From: Acidobacteriota bacterium
GTDB lineage: Bacteria; Acidobacteriota; Blastocatellia; Pyrinomonadales; Pyrinomonadaceae
DNA: 64,000 nucleotides
NCBI GenBank assembly: GCA_019239425.1
Contig: JAFAZX010000095.1
Location: 62,001-126,000 of the forward strand
Direction: 5' to 3'
Shown here: positions 38,780 to 46,733 of the stretch, piece by piece
How positions within the stretch are numbered: the stretch's first letter is position 1
Layout of the letters: every line of letters starts with the position of its first letter
The notes under the pieces: generated by a model
What the model was told of the DNA's origin: nothing
Database searches by the model: none
Seen by the model: the letters and a program-made list of their open reading frames with translations, nothing else
Position numbers and translations under genes: made by a program

Positions 38780-39094
38780 TTACAGCTTGGCAAAGACGAT
38801 CACGAGCGTGAAGAGCACCAGGGTCTCGATGAAGACGAGGCCGAGAATCATCAGCGTCTGGATGCGTGCGCCGGCGCCCGGGTTGCGGGCCACGCCCTCG
38901 GCCGCCGCCGCCGCGACGCGCGACTGGCCGATGGCCGCGAGCGCCGCCGCCAGGGCGAAGCCGAGCCCCGCCGCTATCGCCTTGTACTTGTTCACCGACT
39001 CGGCGTTGTCCGCCGCCGCGGTCTGCGCCAGGGTCGGCGCCGCCATGGCGAGCACGCCCACGACGGCGAAGAAGGCCATTCTCAGTTTCTGCAT
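38780..39094 (-). CDS. atpE: F-type ATP synthase subunit c
   Basis: 104-residue proteolipid of the membrane ion-driven rotor. Residues 1-24 (MQKLRMAFFAVVGVLAMAAP then TLAQ) look like a cleavable signal or an extra hairpin helix, so the mature protein would be of the usual 80 residues. The two c helices follow: GLGFALAAALAAIGQSRVAA and TLMILGLVFIETLVLFTLVI. The ion-carrying carboxylate is Glu90. Gln57 on helix 1 and Thr91 after the Glu occupy positions used for Na+ in Na+-type rings, so ion specificity is open. A strong AGGAGG precedes the ATG. Confidence 0.95.
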   Translation of the reverse strand: MQKLRMAFFAVVGVLAMAAPTLAQTAAADNAESVNKYKAIAAGLGFALAAALAAIGQSRVAAAAAEGVARNPGAGARIQTLMILGLVFIETLVLFTLVIVFAKL

Positions 39095-39426
39095 CTGCTT
39101 CCTCCTGTGAGTGCCGGCCCGGGCCTTTGAGCTGAAAGGACTGTGGGGAACGTCTCGGCGCGGCGCGCTTCTATGATTTCGCCTCGACCCGGTATCCGCC
39201 GCCCCTCTTACAACGGCGCTCCAGCGATCTCGACACGCCCCGGACTCACGCAATTCGAAGAGCCCGACAACCTCGCGCCGACCGCGAACGTCCTTCCCCC
39301 GAACCCTTAACTCCCCCGAGCCGTCCGTTTGAATTTCGCGCCCCGACGTGCGCGCGCTCGAACGCGCTCGCCGCCCGGCCGACGCCTCTGCCTTGTTAAG
39401 CCGCGGTATGAATCCGCAAAAAGCTC
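39095..39426. other. Gap between atpB and atpE, no gene recognised
   Basis: 332 bases separate atpB from atpE although both run leftward. No heptamer cassette, terminator or coding frame with a credible start was found. It may carry an internal promoter or leader for atpE, which is usually needed in higher amount. Confidence 0.4.
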
Positions 39427-40419
39427 TCACGTGTGCGACGGCAGCGTCATCACGCCGCCCGCCTCGGGCATCAACTCCTGCGAGTGCCCGCCGTGGCTCT
39501 CGCCGTGCCCCTCGTGCCCGTGCTCTTCGTGGTGGTGGGAGACCTCGCTGATGTAGAGGATCGACAGCAGCACGAAGATGAAGGTCTGCATGAAGGCGAC
39601 GAAGAGGCTCAAGGGCATGATGAGGACGGGGATGCCCCACTTCGTCCACGGCGCGAGGGTCGAGATGGTGCCGAGAATCTGCTCGTCGCCGAAGAGGTTG
39701 CCGAAGAGGCGGATGCCGAGCGACATCGGGCGGACGAAGTTACTGATGAGTTCAATCGGGAACATCAGCCACGCCAGCCAGATGATCGGCCCCGCGAAGT
39801 GTCGCAGGTGCCCCGCGAGCCCGTTCTCGCGGATGCCGATGGCGTTGTAGTAGACGAACGAAGAGATGCCGAGCGCGAACGTCACGGAGGTCGAGGCCGT
39901 CGGCGCCATCAGGCCGGGGATGAGCCCCATCAGGTTCGAGATGAGAATCAGGATGCCGAACGTGCCGACCACGGGGAGGTACTTCGCGCCGTGCGGCCCG
40001 ACGTTATCGACCAGCAGGTCGCGGATCGCCAGCACGCCCGTCTCCAGCGTCAACTGCCCGTAGCGCGGCTCCTCGACCGAGAGCTTGCGCGGCTTGAGCA
40101 GCAGGATGACGAGCAGCGTGAAGAGCGCCGCCAGCACGAACATCACCGTGTACCAGGGCACCGCGTTCTCGGGCGTGTAGGGGCCGAAGGCCGACTCGGC
40201 GCTCGACCCGAACATGCCGAGGAACTTGTCCCAGAGCGGCTTCGTGTAGTGGAGCTGGAACTGGTGCACCGGCTCGCCGACGAGCTGGTTGAGCTTCTCG
40301 ACGATGAGGGGGAGGTGGTGCTCCGCCCCGGCCGCGGCGTGCTCGGTGGCGGCGGCGCCGTGTTCGGCCGCGGGCGCGGCCGCCTGCGCGGCCCCTTGCT
40401 CGGCGTGCTGAAAGAACAT
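39427..40419 (-). CDS. atpB: F-type ATP synthase subunit a
   Basis: 330-residue stator channel protein. The essential Arg is in ELISNFVRPMSLGIRLFGNL and the partner Gln in FVAFMQTFIFVLLSILYI, both textbook. A His/Ala/Gln-rich head (first 36 residues) and a His-rich tail (HHHEEHGHEGHGESHGGHSQ) are additions to the normal core. GGGAGGAG precedes the ATG. The gene starts three bases after the AtpI-like gene ends. It forms the ion half-channels against the c-ring encoded next. Confidence 0.96.
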   Translation of the reverse strand: MFFQHAEQGAAQAAAPAAEHGAAATEHAAAGAEHHLPLIVEKLNQLVGEPVHQFQLHYTKPLWDKFLGMFGSSAESAFGPYTPENAVPWYTVMFVLAALFTLLVILLLKPRKLSVEEPRYGQLTLETGVLAIRDLLVDNVGPHGAKYLPVVGTFGILILISNLMGLIPGLMAPTASTSVTFALGISSFVYYNAIGIRENGLAGHLRHFAGPIIWLAWLMFPIELISNFVRPMSLGIRLFGNLFGDEQILGTISTLAPWTKWGIPVLIMPLSLFVAFMQTFIFVLLSILYISEVSHHHEEHGHEGHGESHGGHSQELMPEAGGVMTLPSHT

Positions 40420-40422
40420 CGA

Positions 40423-40869
40423 CTAGGTCTCCTCCCGACGTACGATGGCAAAGTAGAACTGCCTGAATCCTTCCGCGAGCAGCCCCGCGACGACCGCGCA
40501 CATCCCGGCGAGCGTCGCGACGAGCGAGACCAGACCCGCCCGGTATGCGAAGAAGACGAGAGCGGCGACGACCGCGTAGCGCAGGACGTACCGCGCGGCT
40601 CTCATCCTCGGCGGTCGCGCGGGGCTCGCGCCCTCGAAGACCGCCTCGACCGAAGTGCGCAGCCAGTGCTGGTTGAAGAGCGCGAGCGCGCCGCCCAGGG
40701 CCAGCCCCGCCGTCACGCGCCAGGGGGCGAGGAAGGCGCTCACGGAGACGGCGACGAGCGCCGCCCAGAACGTGTCGCGGAAGATGCGCCTCACGGCCTC
40801 GCGCGGGGCTTCGCCTGATGCATCGTCCGGCCCGCCCGGGCGCGCACTGTCTGCGCCTTCGCTCATCAC
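40423..40869 (-). CDS. ATP synthase subunit I (AtpI-like membrane protein)
   Basis: 148 residues with four predicted membrane helices: FWAALVAVSVSAFLA, VTAGLALGGALALFN, YVLRYAVVAALVFFAYRA and LAGMCAVVAGLLAEGF. The N-terminus is Gly/Asp/Pro rich. The arrangement and the position before atpB match AtpI, a helper of F0 assembly and c-ring formation. Either of two adjacent Met codons could be the start. Sequence drift in AtpI is high, so the call rests partly on location. Confidence 0.75.
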   Translation of the reverse strand: MMSEGADSARPGGPDDASGEAPREAVRRIFRDTFWAALVAVSVSAFLAPWRVTAGLALGGALALFNQHWLRTSVEAVFEGASPARPPRMRAARYVLRYAVVAALVFFAYRAGLVSLVATLAGMCAVVAGLLAEGFRQFYFAIVRREET

Positions 40870-40938
40870 GGAACGGAAGATTCTACACGCCGCCCGGCGC
40901 GCCTGTCGAGCGCGACGCCGAACTTTATCGGGGGGAAC

Positions 40939-41175
40939 TTACTTGTTGAGCCGCGACATGATGCGTATGAACTGGTAGAAGCCGACGGCCGCGCCGAGGA
41001 CGATGCCCGTCACCATCATCCAGCGGGTGCCGAACTCTCGGTCGAGCACCCACCCGAGCCCCATGCACGTGAGCACCGAGAAGAAGATCGACAGCCCCGC
41101 CGCGTACGCGATGCTGGTGCCGCGCGCCGCCTCGCGCTCCTGGCCGTCACCGTTTTGCGGCTCCTTCTCGGCCAT
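40939..41175 (-). CDS. AtpZ/AtpI family small membrane protein
   Basis: 78 residues with two membrane helices, AGLSIFFSVLTCMGLGWVLD and MMVTGIVLGAAVGFYQFIRI, and the intervening GWVLDREFGT that is typical of the ATPase gene 1 (AtpZ) family. It is the first atp-type gene of the leftward run and is placed before an AtpI-like gene, as in many bacteria. A role in c-ring assembly or Mg2+ handling is assumed from the family. Confidence 0.85.
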   Translation of the reverse strand: MAEKEPQNGDGQEREAARGTSIAYAAGLSIFFSVLTCMGLGWVLDREFGTRWMMVTGIVLGAAVGFYQFIRIMSRLNK

Positions 41176-41181
41176 AATGCC

Positions 41182-41442
41182 CTACTTGGTCAGCTCCTTG
41201 TGCCGCAGCTCCGCGAGCATCCGCTCGGCCTTCAGCATCTCGACCTCGGCCGGCGAGAGCGCGGCGTGCGCGTCCTCGTCCGGGCCGGAGAGCAGCTTGT
41301 ACGCGCCGACGCCGAGGAGCGCGATCACGCCGAAGATGACGAGCCACTTGAAGATCACGGCCACCAGGCCGAAGAGCGCGAACGCGCCCAGCACGGCCAG
41401 GAACAGCACGACGAGCGCGAACAGGAGCTTGAAGAGCTTCAT
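41182..41442 (-). CDS. Small two-helix membrane protein of unknown function
   Basis: 86 residues. Helices LFALVVLFLAVLGAFALFGL and WLVIFGVIALLGVGAYKLL are followed by a cytoplasmic helix (SPAEVEMLKAERMLAELRHK). GGAGG precedes the ATG. It ends six bases before the AtpZ gene, so it is part of the atp run, but I do not recognise a family. Confidence 0.7.
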   Translation of the reverse strand: MKLFKLLFALVVLFLAVLGAFALFGLVAVIFKWLVIFGVIALLGVGAYKLLSGPDEDAHAALSPAEVEMLKAERMLAELRHKELTK

Positions 41443-41535
41443 GTTTTAAAACCTCCGCGGGTCGTTAGGATTTCGTTCGCTTCCCTCTGCCAGCATAAAC
41501 GCTCGCGCGGCCCCGCGCGTTCGCAGTCTTTAACG

Positions 41536-42657
41536 TCACCAGCGGGCGCGCGTCAGGTAGTTCTTCGGAACTTCCCACAACTGCGCGCGCCGGCTGCTCC
41601 GCAGGGAGTCGTGTATGAAGCAGACGTGCGTGCACCAGCAGGCGCGGCCCGCGTCGATCTGCGTCAACTCCTCGCGCCTCCCCTCGGACTCCCACAGTTT
41701 ACCGAAGTCGAAGTCGAAGTCGGGAAGGCTCGCGAACTTCCCCCGCAGCTCGCAGGCGCGCACGTCGCCGTTGTAGTCGATGACGGCCGTCGTCTCGCCC
41801 GCCGTGCAGGGGAAGGGCCACTCGGACGGCCCGGCGAAGTTCGCGTGCTGCGTGCGGTAGTGCGTCGTGATGGCGCCGACGTAGGCGACCGACTTGACGA
41901 AGCGCGTGGCCGAGTCGTCCCCGGCGAACATGCGCTCGCCGTACCTCTCCGTGAGCGCGGCGACCCGCGCGTACATCCCCGGCAGCACGCCGGCCGGAAT
42001 CTGCTTGATACCCTCACCCGCCTTCGTCTCGCCGCGGACGACGTTGAAGTAGTGGCCGTCGAGCCGGAAGTTCTCCCACATGAAGTCGGCGAGGCGGCCG
42101 ACCTCCGCGTAGTTCTCGGCGCAGACGACGGTGTTGACGTTGAGGCGGAAGCGGTCGCCGTACTTCTCCTTCAGAGGGTAGAGCGCGCGGATGCATTCGA
42201 GCGTCCGCGCCCAGTTGCCGGGCACGCCGCGCACGCGGTCGTGTGTCTCGCCGTAGCCGTCGAGCGCGACGTTCAAATACAGGTCGAGCTCGGGGTGGAG
42301 CGAGAGCGCGTTATCGACCAGCGAGCCGGTGCGCGCTTTGAGGAGCCCGTTCGTCGGGACGATGACGCGCCGCACGCCGTTGTTCTTGACGAAGAGGCGG
42401 ATGATGTCGTCCACGTCCTGGCGCAGCGTCGGCTCGCCGCCCGAGAGCCAGAGGTCTGTAATCGGCGGCATCGTCCGCGAGACGCGCTCGATCTGCTCGA
42501 ACGTCATGTCGCCCGGCCGGTTCAGCTCCTCGTGGTAGAAGCAGGTCTCGCACTTCGCGTTGCAGCGCGAGGTGACGAAGAAGATGACCGTGCCGAGCCG
42601 GCGCTCGCGCCCGGTCGAGCGGAGGAGTTGGACGAACTGTGCGACCTTGTTAGGCAT
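41536..42657 (-). CDS. Radical SAM protein with C-terminal Cys-rich (SPASM-like) end
   Basis: 373 residues. Cys32, Cys36 and Cys39 in RCNAKCETCF bind the SAM cluster. WLSGGEPTLRQDVDDII follows as the GGE motif, and NGLLKARTGS and VALDGYGETHDRVRG are the usual barrel strands. Extra cysteines in WPFPCTAGE, VRACELRGK and CWCTHVC are in the right place for an auxiliary cluster. The start overlaps the glycosyltransferase gene by eight bases. It lacks the sequence features of HpnH, so hopanoid chemistry is not supported. Substrate unknown. Confidence 0.88.
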   Translation of the reverse strand: MPNKVAQFVQLLRSTGRERRLGTVIFFVTSRCNAKCETCFYHEELNRPGDMTFEQIERVSRTMPPITDLWLSGGEPTLRQDVDDIIRLFVKNNGVRRVIVPTNGLLKARTGSLVDNALSLHPELDLYLNVALDGYGETHDRVRGVPGNWARTLECIRALYPLKEKYGDRFRLNVNTVVCAENYAEVGRLADFMWENFRLDGHYFNVVRGETKAGEGIKQIPAGVLPGMYARVAALTERYGERMFAGDDSATRFVKSVAYVGAITTHYRTQHANFAGPSEWPFPCTAGETTAVIDYNGDVRACELRGKFASLPDFDFDFGKLWESEGRREELTQIDAGRACWCTHVCFIHDSLRSSRRAQLWEVPKNYLTRARW

Positions 42658-43873
42658 CCGGCCCGATAATCTCAGTTTCCGTCGGCGATTTCAATTCGTA
42701 GCCGATGCCGCGCCAGACGATGCGGCGCGAGAGTCCGGCCGCCAGGGCGTTGTAGAGGAAGAGCGCGCCGGTCAAAGGCCACAGCAACAGGTGCGCCCAG
42801 AGCCCCGCGCGCAGGCGCCCGTGATGCCCTTCGAGCACGAGCGCCACGGCGCGCAGGCGGAAGAAGGCTTTCCACATTCCGAGCAGGAAAATAACCGAGA
42901 CGATCACGAGCGGCCACACGGAGGGGAGCCCGACGGCCGCGCGAACGCCCGCGAGCGCGAGCCCGCCGAAGAAGACCGCGACGAAGAGCAGGTTCGAGAC
43001 GAGCACGAATCCCCAAAGCTTCGGCGCGTAGACGCGCGTGATTTTCAACTGGCGCGTGGTGAACTCGAACAGCTCGCGGAAGGTGCAGTCCTCGACCGAA
43101 GCGTTCAGGCACGCGGGCACGAAGCGAATCGGGAGTCGCGCCTCTTGCAGAGCGCGCGTCAGCGCGTAGTCGTCCGAGACCGTGCCGCGCCAGCGCCGGA
43201 GCATGTCCAGCCGCCCGAACGTCTCGGCACGGACGGCCGTCGAGCCGCCCCAGCAGAAGTTGCCCCGCACGTTCTGGCCGAGCGCCGAGGCGATGGAAGC
43301 GTTCCACACCGAGCGCAGTTGCGAAGCGAATCCGCCGCCCGCGGGCAGGAACCAGCGGTAGCCGGTCGCGGCGCCCGCCCCCGCGTCCGCGAGCGGCGCG
43401 ACCAGCGCGCGCAGCCAGTCGGCCCGGGGCCGCGCGTCGGTGTCCACGAAGACGAAGACCTCGCTCGAAGAATCTGCTTCCTTCAAAGCCACCCGAAGGT
43501 TGTGAACCTTCTGCCCGCTCTCGGCCGCCGGCCCCGCGACGACGAAGCGCGCACGCGCGACCGTCTCGCCCTCCAACTCTCGCGCGAGCTGCCGCGCGAT
43601 TTCGAGCGCGGGGTCGTCCGCGCGGTCTGAGACGAAGACCAGTTCGTAGGCGGGATAATGCTGGCGGAAGAGCGCGAGCAGGTTCAGGCGCAAGCCCTGA
43701 TCCACCCCGCGGCACGGGACGAAGACCGAGGCGAAGGGCATGTAGAGCGCGCGCGGCGCCTCCAACTCGCGCCGGAAGAAGTTGAGGTAACGCACGCCCC
43801 CGCGCAGTGAAAGAAGGCTTTGCAGGACGACCAGCGCGGCGAGGGCGTAGAAGACGACCATCAGCGGGCGCAT
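42650..43873 (-). CDS. Family 2/21-type membrane glycosyltransferase
   Basis: 407 residues. An N-terminal anchor helix (MVVFYALAALVVLQSLLSLR) is followed by the nucleotide-sugar domain: FVPCRGVDQGLRLNLLALF, the DxD in FVFVDTDARPRADW near residue 137, GGSTAVRAETF and the acidic VSDDYALTRAL. At least three helices close the protein. The pattern resembles ceramide-glucosyltransferase-like (GT21) enzymes, but the last Q/RxxRW motif is not clear (RQLKITR instead). It overlaps genes on both sides, so the operon is translationally coupled. Acceptor, probably a lipid, is unknown. Confidence 0.85.
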   Translation of the reverse strand: MRPLMVVFYALAALVVLQSLLSLRGGVRYLNFFRRELEAPRALYMPFASVFVPCRGVDQGLRLNLLALFRQHYPAYELVFVSDRADDPALEIARQLARELEGETVARARFVVAGPAAESGQKVHNLRVALKEADSSSEVFVFVDTDARPRADWLRALVAPLADAGAGAATGYRWFLPAGGGFASQLRSVWNASIASALGQNVRGNFCWGGSTAVRAETFGRLDMLRRWRGTVSDDYALTRALQEARLPIRFVPACLNASVEDCTFRELFEFTTRQLKITRVYAPKLWGFVLVSNLLFVAVFFGGLALAGVRAAVGLPSVWPLVIVSVIFLLGMWKAFFRLRAVALVLEGHHGRLRAGLWAHLLLWPLTGALFLYNALAAGLSRRIVWRGIGYELKSPTETEIIGPDA

Positions 43874-44634
43874 GTCTGCGCGCGGCCGCCGTCGATTGAA
43901 TAGGTCGCGCCGGTGATCCAGGAGGCGCGGTCGGAGGCGAGGAAGAGGATCAGCTCGGCGACCTCTTCGGCCGCGCCGACGCGGCCCAGCGGGTGGGTCG
44001 TCTTCGAGTGTTCGAGGAAGTCGGCGTACTTCTCCTCGGACATGCCGCCGCGGCGGTGAACCTGCGTGACGACGACGCCGGGGTTGACGGCGTTGACGCG
44101 GACGCCCTTCGGCGCCAGCTCCAGGGCCGCGCAGCGCGTGAGCTGGTCAACGCCGGCCTTCGAGACGCAGTAGGCCAGGACGCCGGGGAAGGCGCGCAGC
44201 CCCGTCACGCTCGACACGTTGACGACGTTGCCCGGCCGCTTCTCCAGGTGCGGCGCGGCGAGCTGCATGAGGTGGAAGACCGAGCGCAGGTTGACGTTCA
44301 TCATCTCGTCCCAGTCCGAGAGCTGCGTCGTCTCGACGGTGCCGTTGGCGATGATGCCGGCCGCGTTGACGAGCACGTCGAGCCCCCCCAACGCCTCGGC
44401 CGCGGTCTCGACGGCGCGCCGCGCGTGCGCCTCGACCGTCACGTCGGCCTGCACCTCGACGGCCTCGGCGCCGCCCGCGCGCACCTCCCCGGCGACCGCG
44501 GCCAGAGTCCCCGCGTCGCGCCCGACGAGCGCCAGGCGCGCGCCCTCCGCCGCGAACCTCAGCGCCGTCGCGCGCCCGATGCCCGAAGTCGCGCCCGTGA
44601 CGAGCGCCGCCCTCCCCTCCAACTCTCCCGCCAT
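43861..44634 (-). CDS. Short-chain dehydrogenase/reductase
   Basis: 257 residues. The cofactor motif TGATSGIG is at residues 13-20, NAAG near 90, the catalytic Ser in NVVNVSSVTGL, and YxxxK in AYCVSKAG. The C-terminal GATYSIDGGRAQ is typical of FabG-like classical SDRs. A 13-base overlap with the glycosyltransferase gene and AAGGGGA before the ATG make this the first gene of the three-gene run. Its substrate is presumably linked to the sugar or lipid handled by its neighbours; this is inference. Confidence 0.9.
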   Translation of the reverse strand: MAGELEGRAALVTGATSGIGRATALRFAAEGARLALVGRDAGTLAAVAGEVRAGGAEAVEVQADVTVEAHARRAVETAAEALGGLDVLVNAAGIIANGTVETTQLSDWDEMMNVNLRSVFHLMQLAAPHLEKRPGNVVNVSSVTGLRAFPGVLAYCVSKAGVDQLTRCAALELAPKGVRVNAVNPGVVVTQVHRRGGMSEEKYADFLEHSKTTHPLGRVGAAEEVAELILFLASDRASWITGATYSIDGGRAQTCAR

Positions 44635-44683
44635 CGTGAATCCCCTTCTGTTTCCGGATGTGTGGACGAGGATAGCGGACGGC

Positions 44684-46312
44684 TCACCTCTGCGCCAGCG
44701 GGGCGGCGGCGGGGAGCACCGCCGTGACGACCGACTCGGCGGCCTTGATGAGCGGCTGCGGGTAGACGCCGATGAGGACGACGCAGACGGCGCAGACGAC
44801 GAGCGCCGTCTTCAACGGCGCCGAGAGCGAGAGCGGGCGCGCGTCCGCCTCGCGGTCGCCGATGTACATCGCGCGGATGAAGCGCACGTAGTAGTAGAAG
44901 CTGACCACCGTGTTGAAGGCCGCCCACGCCGCGAGCCAGTAGTACCAGTCCCGCCCCTCGGCCGCGCCGCGCTGGATGACGCCGCCGAAGAGGAACCACT
45001 TGCCGATGAAGCCGCCCGTCACGGGCAGCCCCCCGAGTGAGAGCATGAAGATCGCCATCATCAGCGCGAGCCCCGGCGCCTTCTGCCCGAGGCCCGTCAC
45101 GTCGTCCACCTCGTCGCCGGCGACGCCGTGCCGCCGCAGGGCGATGAGCACGCCGAACGCGCCGACGTTCATGAAGGTGTAGACGACGAGGTAGACGACG
45201 AGCCCCGTGTAGCCGTACTGGTTCGCCGCGATGACGCCGAGCAGCAGATACCCCGCGTTCGAGACCGAGGAGTAGGCCAGGAGCCGCTTCGCGTTCGTCT
45301 GCGTCACGGCCGCCCAGTTGCCGACCATGATCGTGACCGCCGCCACCAGCCCCAGGAGCGGCGCCCAGTCCACGCGCATCCCGCCGAGGGCTTCGAGGAA
45401 GATGCGCGCGAGCAGCGCGAAGCTCGCGGCCTTCGACCCCGTCGAGAGGAAGGCCGTCACGGAGGTCGGCGCGCCCTGGTAGGCGTCGGGCGCCCACATG
45501 TGGAACGGCACGGCCGCGATCTTGAAGAAGAGCCCGGCGCCGAGCGCGATCATCGCGAGAATGACCAGCGGCCTCAGGGAAGCGCCGCCCTCGACCGTAG
45601 CGGCCAGGGCGGCGCGCCCCACGGCCGGCGCGATGTCGCCCAGGTTCGTCGAGCCCGCCACGCCGAAGAGCAGAGACATGCCGTAGAGCAGTATCCCGGA
45701 GGAGAAGGCGCCGAGCAGGAAATATTTCATCCCCGCCTCGTTCGACTGCCGCTCGCGCTTCGTGTAGCCGACCAGCACGTAGAAGGTGAGCGCCATCAGC
45801 TCCAGACTGATGTAGAGCACGATGAGGTCGTACCCCGAGGCGAGGAACGTCATGCCGGCGGTGGCGAAGAGGACGAGCGAGTAGTACTCGCCGCGCTGCT
45901 CGCCCTCCACGTCGAGGTAGCGCAGCGAGACGGCGACCGTCAGCGCCGCCGACAGAAGGAAGATGAGCTTGAAGACGACGGCGAACCCGTCAACCTTCAC
46001 CGTCCCGTAGAAGCCCGTCAGCCCGAGGGCTCCGCCCGAGCCCGGCCCGACGAGCCGCCCGACCAGCGGCAGCTCGTGCAGGAAGCCCGCGACCATTGAC
46101 CACCCGAGCACGCACACGCTCGCCGCCGCCAGCGCCGTCGCGCCCAGGGCGAAGTAGCCCACCCAGCGGCCCTTCCGGTACGGCAGCACCACCTCCATCA
46201 CCAGCGCCACGCAGGCGCAGAGGGACAGGATGATTTCGGGCGCGATCAGCTTCAGATCGGCCACGTCGAACAAAGCGGTCGTGGAGGCTTGCAGGAGGAA
46301 CATAGGATTCAT
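44684..46312 (-). CDS. nuoN: NADH-quinone oxidoreductase subunit N
   Basis: 542-residue antiporter-like subunit of the complex I membrane arm. Helices run the whole length; the ion-path Lys and surroundings are seen in FKIAAVPFHMWAPDAYQGAP and the central break in YTKRERQSNEAGMKYFLLGA. The C-terminus is Ala-rich (TAVLPAAAPLAQR). It is the last nuo gene of the leftward run, separated from nuoM by a small secreted protein. Start ATG 46312 has AGAAG nearby. Confidence 0.96.
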   Translation of the reverse strand: MNPMFLLQASTTALFDVADLKLIAPEIILSLCACVALVMEVVLPYRKGRWVGYFALGATALAAASVCVLGWSMVAGFLHELPLVGRLVGPGSGGALGLTGFYGTVKVDGFAVVFKLIFLLSAALTVAVSLRYLDVEGEQRGEYYSLVLFATAGMTFLASGYDLIVLYISLELMALTFYVLVGYTKRERQSNEAGMKYFLLGAFSSGILLYGMSLLFGVAGSTNLGDIAPAVGRAALAATVEGGASLRPLVILAMIALGAGLFFKIAAVPFHMWAPDAYQGAPTSVTAFLSTGSKAASFALLARIFLEALGGMRVDWAPLLGLVAAVTIMVGNWAAVTQTNAKRLLAYSSVSNAGYLLLGVIAANQYGYTGLVVYLVVYTFMNVGAFGVLIALRRHGVAGDEVDDVTGLGQKAPGLALMMAIFMLSLGGLPVTGGFIGKWFLFGGVIQRGAAEGRDWYYWLAAWAAFNTVVSFYYYVRFIRAMYIGDREADARPLSLSAPLKTALVVCAVCVVLIGVYPQPLIKAAESVVTAVLPAAAPLAQR

Positions 46313-46342
46313 GCTTCTTTCGCGGCGCGTGCCCCCGCCCGC

Positions 46343-46717
46343 TCAGAGGATGCTGACGGAGAGCCTGTAGCGCGGGCGCTTGCTGTCGCGGTTGAAGACG
46401 GAGAGGTGGTAGTCGCCCGTCTCCTCCAACTGGAACTCGGCGCGCCCGTTTCCGCCCTCGCCCGCCATGTTCGTCCCTTTGGGTGATGTGAGGCTGAAGA
46501 CCGTGGCGGCCGGGGCCGTCAGGATCACGACCAGCTTCTGGCCGGCCTTGGCGCGGAACACGTAGTCACCGCCGCCGACGCCGCTCACCACCGCGCTCGC
46601 GTGCCCGGCCGGGAAGCGCAGGCGCTTCCCGGCGGCGTTCGCGGCCGGCGTGCCGGACGCCGTCAGGAGCATCAGTGCCGCCAGCGCGGCGGCCATCGGT
46701 CTCATTCGCGGAGTCAT
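46343..46717 (-). CDS. Small secreted beta-domain protein inserted between nuoM and nuoN
   Basis: 124 residues with a signal peptide (about 1-28) and a strong Shine-Dalgarno (GGAAGGAG). The mature domain (GGDYVFRAKAGQKLVVILTA, then VFSLTSPKG, then FQLEETGDYHLSVFNRDSKR) has the strand pattern of a PPC-like (peptidase pre-peptidase C-terminal) beta-sandwich. Nothing suggests that it is a complex I subunit; its place in the operon is unexplained. Confidence 0.75.
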   Translation of the reverse strand: MTPRMRPMAAALAALMLLTASGTPAANAAGKRLRFPAGHASAVVSGVGGGDYVFRAKAGQKLVVILTAPAATVFSLTSPKGTNMAGEGGNGRAEFQLEETGDYHLSVFNRDSKRPRYRLSVSIL

Positions 46718-46733
46718 ACGAATCTCCTTCCTT

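Noticed and set aside
41536..43873. Hopanoid-tail genes (HpnH plus HpnI)
   Set aside because: The radical SAM protein lacks the HpnH-type N-terminal and cluster surroundings, and the glycosyltransferase lacks a clear final Q/RxxRW motif; no squalene or hopene genes are nearby.
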